DNA of 64,000 nucleotides from Medicago truncatula (lineage: Eukaryota > Streptophyta > Magnoliopsida > Fabales > Fabaceae). The stretch lies in contig NC_053042.1 of assembly GCF_003473485.1 (NCBI RefSeq), forward strand, positions 38,096,762 through 38,160,761, written 5' to 3'. The notes under the pieces were generated by a model. That model was not told where the DNA came from, did not search any database, and saw only the letters and a list, made by a program, of their open reading frames with translations. Below are positions 59,246 to 64,000 of the stretch, one piece after another. The stretch's first letter is position 1, and every line of letters begins with the position of its first letter. Position numbers and translations under genes: made by a program.

Positions 59246-62200
59246 ATGCAAATTGCAATGGCATGTTCCTCATGTTTGATTGCAGCGACATCAACATGGA
59301 AATTGAAGTCACCACCGACCCTCAAATTCAAATGCTATGCGACTCAGTCACAGTCACAGTGTTCTCTTGTGCACAACGACGACCTTCAAGCTCTCTTACA
59401 GGTACTTCTCGTTCCATTCCCCAACCTTCTTCATGTTCAATCATTTCCTTTCTTACATTTCTCTCTTTTTTTTTTTTTTTTGCAGATTCTTCCCTCCGAT
59501 TTGCATCACAATCTCCTCAACCAACCTAACCGCCCTCAACTTTTGGAGGTAGGTCCCTATTATTTATCTCCCTTCATTAATTATGTCATAATACAAATTA
59601 TCTAAAGAGTTTACAATAATGCGTTGCTATGTCAATTAATGAATATGAAATGAAAACACAACCTAGCAACACATCATTAGATGCATGTATTGTACAAAAG
59701 AGTATACTATACTAATTATTGAAATTGAACCTTCATTCTTCATCAGGTTATATTGGATTTGGGCCGTTTTCCTGAAGCGCGCTATCTAGGCAAAAACGGG
59801 AACCATTATTTAAGGAATTCCGAGGTAAAGTAGGCCAGATTGGAGTTCATAGAAACAGATTTATTTCCCACTTTTCTTAGAATTCCAAGAAAAAAACAAG
59901 AATGTTTTGTTCAAAGGTATTTTTGTGATATGATCTCATATGTGTAGCTAGGTAACGGTGAGAGAGTTGGAATATGCTGAAGGAGCAGTTGGAAATTTTG
60001 GGAAGGATAATAGAGCTGGTATTGAAGGTACTTTGCACAGAATATCTGCAATAAGAAGTAGGAATGGTGGCATTGTTGGTTTGACATGCCGGATTGGGAG
60101 GGCTGTCACCGGCCATATTGACATGGTTTATGATCTTCTTCACTATGGCAAGAGCATTTTATTTCTCGGAAGGTATATATAGCTGAGCACCATTCATGCT
60201 TTAATTTCTAAAGCAAGTTTTGAGTTTATAAATTACTATAACATTTCAAGTTCTAACATGCTCCTTCAAATGCGGTTTGATTCTACATATTAGATAAAAA
60301 CTAATTCTCTTATCAATTTTATCATCATATATTTGGCCTAAATATTGGATATTTTTTTAGTGTAAAATACTTGGTCAGTGCCATGTTTGGAGCTGTTAAT
60401 TGTAATATATATGTTCTGTTTGGATAAACATCTTATTTGCAATTTACAGCATAAACGCTTATTATGATAAGCGCTTATATATAAACTACTGTACCGCAAG
60501 ATAAAATAAAGTTAATTTTATTTTGTATAAGCTATAAGCTGTTTTCATAAGCTATCTTGAAGAACTTATGAAAATAAGCTGAAAACAACTTATGAATATG
60601 TCATAAGCTTTTTTAATAAATTCTCCCAAATAGTTTCACAATGCCTATGCAAGTAGAAAAGTTCAATTAGTCAATCTAAACAGGCCCAGGATCTATTATA
60701 AATGGTAAAAGGACTTATCATTGTGTGTTTCTTTCTTAATCCAACAACAAAATAGAATCATAAATGATAAAAAGGACTTACCATTGTTTGTTGCTTTCTT
60801 AATTCAACAACATAATAGAATCCTACTCTTAGATTTACCATGCACAATTTCTGTACTAAATTTCGATAATGTATTTTTTTTCTTTCTTGCATCTCTTACA
60901 ATTTGGATTCTTCCAGACCTGGGGTTGGCAAGACTACTGTTATGAGAGAGATTGCTCGTGTTCTGTCAGATGAATTTCACAAAAGAGTGGTAAACTTATT
61001 TTTCAGCATCTCACTGCATGTTTTCTTCGTAAAAGCAGCATTATAGATCAGTTCATGATAGAAGGAATTCTTGCAAATTGGGTAGGTGATTGTTGATACC
61101 AGTAATGAAATTGGAGGCGATGGCAATATTCCTCATGCAGCAATAGGTGGTGCACGTAGAATGCAGGTATCCGAGCCATCAATGCAACATAGTGTGATGA
61201 TTGAGGCAGTAGAAAATCATATGCCTGAGGTGATTATAGTAGATGAAATTGGCACAGAAGCTGAAGCTCATGCATGCCGGTCAATTGCTGAGCGAGGCAT
61301 CATGCTTATAGGGACTGCTCATGGACAGCAAATTGAAAATGTCATGAAGAATCCTACACTCTCTGACCTGGTTCGTTTTGATTTTCATATTGATTTGCCA
61401 ATAATCTATAATATATTTTTCCCCTTTTTAAAAAGTTGAGATCTCTAGCTTCATTGAGTCATTTACCTGACAATCATTCATATCACTTTCTTTGACTGTT
61501 AACTTCAACTGTGTTTTAAATAAAATAAAAAAAGCTGTGAAAGTCAATATGTTGCTTATTTCAGGGTCTTTAGTAATTTATTATGGTTTAGACATACTAT
61601 TTCATTGATGAATTTAATAACTCTACTCAGAGGATGCTGGTAACTATATCTTATTTTATGGTGTACTAGAAATTTCATCAGAATGTCTGAAGTATCCTGA
61701 AAATTTGTTTCACTAATTCAGTTGAGGTAGAGATTGAGTAGAACGATATTTGATGTTAAAGAGATGCCTGATGTGTGGAACTGTGTCATTATGTAATCTA
61801 ATAAACTTTAATATTCAAAATTTCCCCTCCATTTGCTTTATCAGATTGGTGGAATTGAAAGCGTTACATTGGGAGACTACGAAGCCAGAGCAAGAAAATG
61901 TCAGAAGACTATTCTTGAGAGGAAAGCTCCTCCAACATTTGATTTCTTGATCGAGATGAGAGATAGACACTACTGGATTACACATCAGGTATGATAACTG
62001 AGCTTTTATTACTTTCATAACCAGAGATTTCTAAATTCAATCAGTTGATAATTAAATAAACAAAGAGACGGTAATGAATAATTCCTTTTTTACTGTCTGA
62101 TAGTCCATTTTCAGTTTGACATACATTTGGTGAATGCTTCTGGTAATAGCTAGTGAAGGTCACACATCATCACATTTTGAATTTTATTATTGTAACAGGC

Positions 62201-63611
62201 TTCTAGTTTTTTGTTTTTGAGATGTCATTAATTTTTTATTTTTTTTAAATAGACTGTAGCACCATCCATCATATTGTTATTTGGCGGATTTTTTTTCTAT
62301 ATCATCACACCATTTTCTGTTAATAACATTGTCTATACCCTGATAATTGTACTAATTTAAAAAAAAAAAAAGTGCTGCTACAATGGTTTGTCATCAATAT
62401 CGCGCCAGTAAAAAGATGTAAATATGTCATTGGTTTAAAGCTCAATGTGGATTTAAATCTCCTGCATCATATTTTAGACGATTAGTTTTGTTGATTGTTT
62501 GATTTCATCGCTTAAAGATTTAGTCTAGTGGAATTGTTTTGGTCCTGAACTAAAAAGTGAGGGTACTTTCTGTTAATGAGATGTTTATAAGCCAAAATAT
62601 GAGTTGGTTTCAAGTTTAACTTGTTTATTTCATGTTATCTTTTTGTAGACCGACAAAAGCGTAGATATTTTGCTTCGAGGCAAGACCCCACAGGTTGAGG
62701 TAATTCTTCAGTGTTATACTTCTCATTAGTATATTTCGTTAGAAGTCCTTATTTTCAAGAATGATATGCTTTTCTATTTCTGTTATTATTTGTTGTTTGT
62801 GTTTGTAATACTTTTTGATTTATTTCGGTTGTGGCTTGACATTATGCACAGTTTATTACAATAGATTTTTCCAAATGCGACTATTTGATTTTTGGTTGAG
62901 GTTAGGTGAAAAGATATCTTTATTCAGTTTCTTCACTATTTTCAGAAAATAGTTAGTACCACAGAAGTATAAGTTTATACCTAGCGTGGTTCGTCTTTTT
63001 CTCACGGGCTTTTTCCCCAATTCTCATTCTTCCAGTACTAGGATTACATTAGTGTGTGGCACAATGAATGTCCATCTATATTTCCTAGAATCCCAAATTT
63101 GCAATGACTTTAAAAGTTTTCTTCAGATATGAATTTTGCCACAAAACTTATTCCCTGATTTTACAGAAGTTACATATAACAATACACTTTTCTAGACCAA
63201 AACATACAACACGCGATGTATCATGTATGCTTTCATTAACTTCACATTAGGTTGCAAATGTATGGAGTAACTTCCTATAATATGAAGGTTTATGCTCAAA
63301 GGTTTAGAGTTGGCGTGTGATAAATCAGCGTATGGATATTATTTCTCTTTTACATTTGGTTCATGAATATCCTCTGGTCACATGGTGCACATTACTTGCC
63401 TCCTATCATAATATACCCAGAAAATAGGCCCTAGAAAGTTAAAATTATACTTGTTTGCCCAATGTATTAATGATCAATTCAAGGTCACTCATGTTAATGT
63501 TTCTTATTATGACTCATGATGTCTCGTAATTTTTTGCAGGTAAGAAAAAGAGATGAGAAATGCAAGGTTGTAATCGAAAAATCTAAAGCATATGATCAAT
63601 GCCAAAGTTGA
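59246..63611 (+). CDS. Ycf45/SPD1-like P-loop ATPase, probably plastid-targeted
   Basis: Nine exons: 59246-59401, 59486-59548, 59747-59824, 59952-60172, 60917-60989, 61086-61370, 61845-61988, 62649-62699, 63540-63611. All junctions keep frame and give 380 residues. The first 50 residues are rich in Ser, Thr, Ala and Lys with few acids, like a plastid transit peptide. The region from [16 protein letters not shown], with [17 protein letters not shown], leads into the ATPase: Walker [10 protein letters not shown] (172-180), a VDTSNEIGG block (200-208), Walker B VIIVDEIG (246-253), and [21 protein letters not shown]. This matches the cyanobacterial/algal Ycf45 and SpoIIIAA-like AAA family, including Arabidopsis SEEDLING PLASTID DEVELOPMENT 1 and At1g73170. 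The short C-terminus, without R3H domain, favours the shorter At1g73170 type. The molecular role is unknown; SPD1 is needed for plastid development in seedlings. Met 59258 is an alternative start. Confidence 0.9.
60413..60690. mobile_element. MITE in intron 4 of the ATPase gene
   Basis: CTGTTTGGATAAACA at the left faces TCAATCTAAACAGGCCC at the right (inverse complement GGGCCTGTTTAGATTGA). Inside are the repeated ATAAGCTGTTTTCATAAGCT and AAAATAAGCTGAAAACAACT motifs common in legume hAT-type MITEs. TSD not resolved. Confidence 0.6.
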
Positions 63612-64000
63612 TTTTCCTCCCTTTCCATTATATAATTCACTTTACGAAAAATTTGATGTTTTAAATTTATAAACCCATTCATTTTGTAAATTGTGTTTTG
63701 TTGACATTACTATGTATATCTGTGTATATCTCTCACTTTATTTATTTTTTGACAAAATTTATCTCTCACTTTATGTTCCATATATAAACAATTTAAAACA
63801 TGATGACATCTAGTTAGAGCATACCATTACCATACTAACGCCCAGGTTTGTCGGGACAAACAATTGTCTTCAATCTGTTTCGTCAAAATGCATCTCATAA
63901 AACTGTACCTTTGTGTGTGCATTATCTCTCTTCCTTCTGATTCTGAGACCATTAACTTCTCTTGATTGAGGATTATGATTGCAATGTAGCTTGGTAGTGT
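63612..64000. other. 3' flank to window end
   Basis: Likely 3' UTR of the ATPase gene in the first 150 bases; the rest shows no feature. Confidence 0.5.

Overview
This is nuclear DNA from a flowering plant, most likely a legume close to Medicago. It is strongly AT-rich, its genes have short exons and AT-rich introns, and all recognisable products are plant families. The repeat content (tRNA-derived SINEs, TRIM-like elements, 9-bp-TSD MITEs, an F-box gene of the type amplified in Medicago) fits a legume; the species is an inference. All eight protein-coding loci lie on the + strand. There are no operons, CRISPR arrays or bona fide RNA genes.

Layout: 1-2400 transposon debris (a long-TIR element cut by the window edge, then the 3' end of an L1-type LINE). 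3313-8166 a TRICHOME BIREFRINGENCE-LIKE (PMR5/DUF231) acetyltransferase gene, 3 coding exons. 11170-15804 a MAP65-3/PLEIADE-type microtubule bundler, 12 coding exons, with two mitosis-specific (MSA) core motifs upstream. 18036-22111 an AT-hook PPC-domain (AHL) gene, 5 exons. 22022-40520 a direct segmental duplication of 8-10 kb: each unit starts inside the last AHL exon and carries a complete DUF89/ARMT1-type damage-control phosphatase gene (copy A 25574/26166-29569, copy B 36231-39773). 40520-52400 is a gene-poor repeat island. 52538-53318 is a DUF1442 gene. 57800-58523 is an F-box gene cut off by a hAT-like insertion. 59246-63611 is a nine-exon gene for a Ycf45/SPD1-like, probably plastid, P-loop ATPase.

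The genes do not form a pathway; they are ordinary neighbours covering cell-wall acetylation, phragmoplast microtubules, chromatin, metabolite repair, ubiquitin targeting and organelle biology.

The most informative part is the DUF89 tandem pair. Copy A can encode an N-terminal transit-like extension through an upstream exon spliced in frame. Copy B has the same exon with a single-base loss just after its ATG, while the rest of the frame stays open and other length changes are multiples of three. Unit B also received at least four insertions with readable target-site duplications, including a solo LTR nested inside a MITE-like element; unit A preserves empty sites for several. Exon coordinates come from manual splice-site reading with frame checks at every junction; family names come from recognised motifs, not from a database search.
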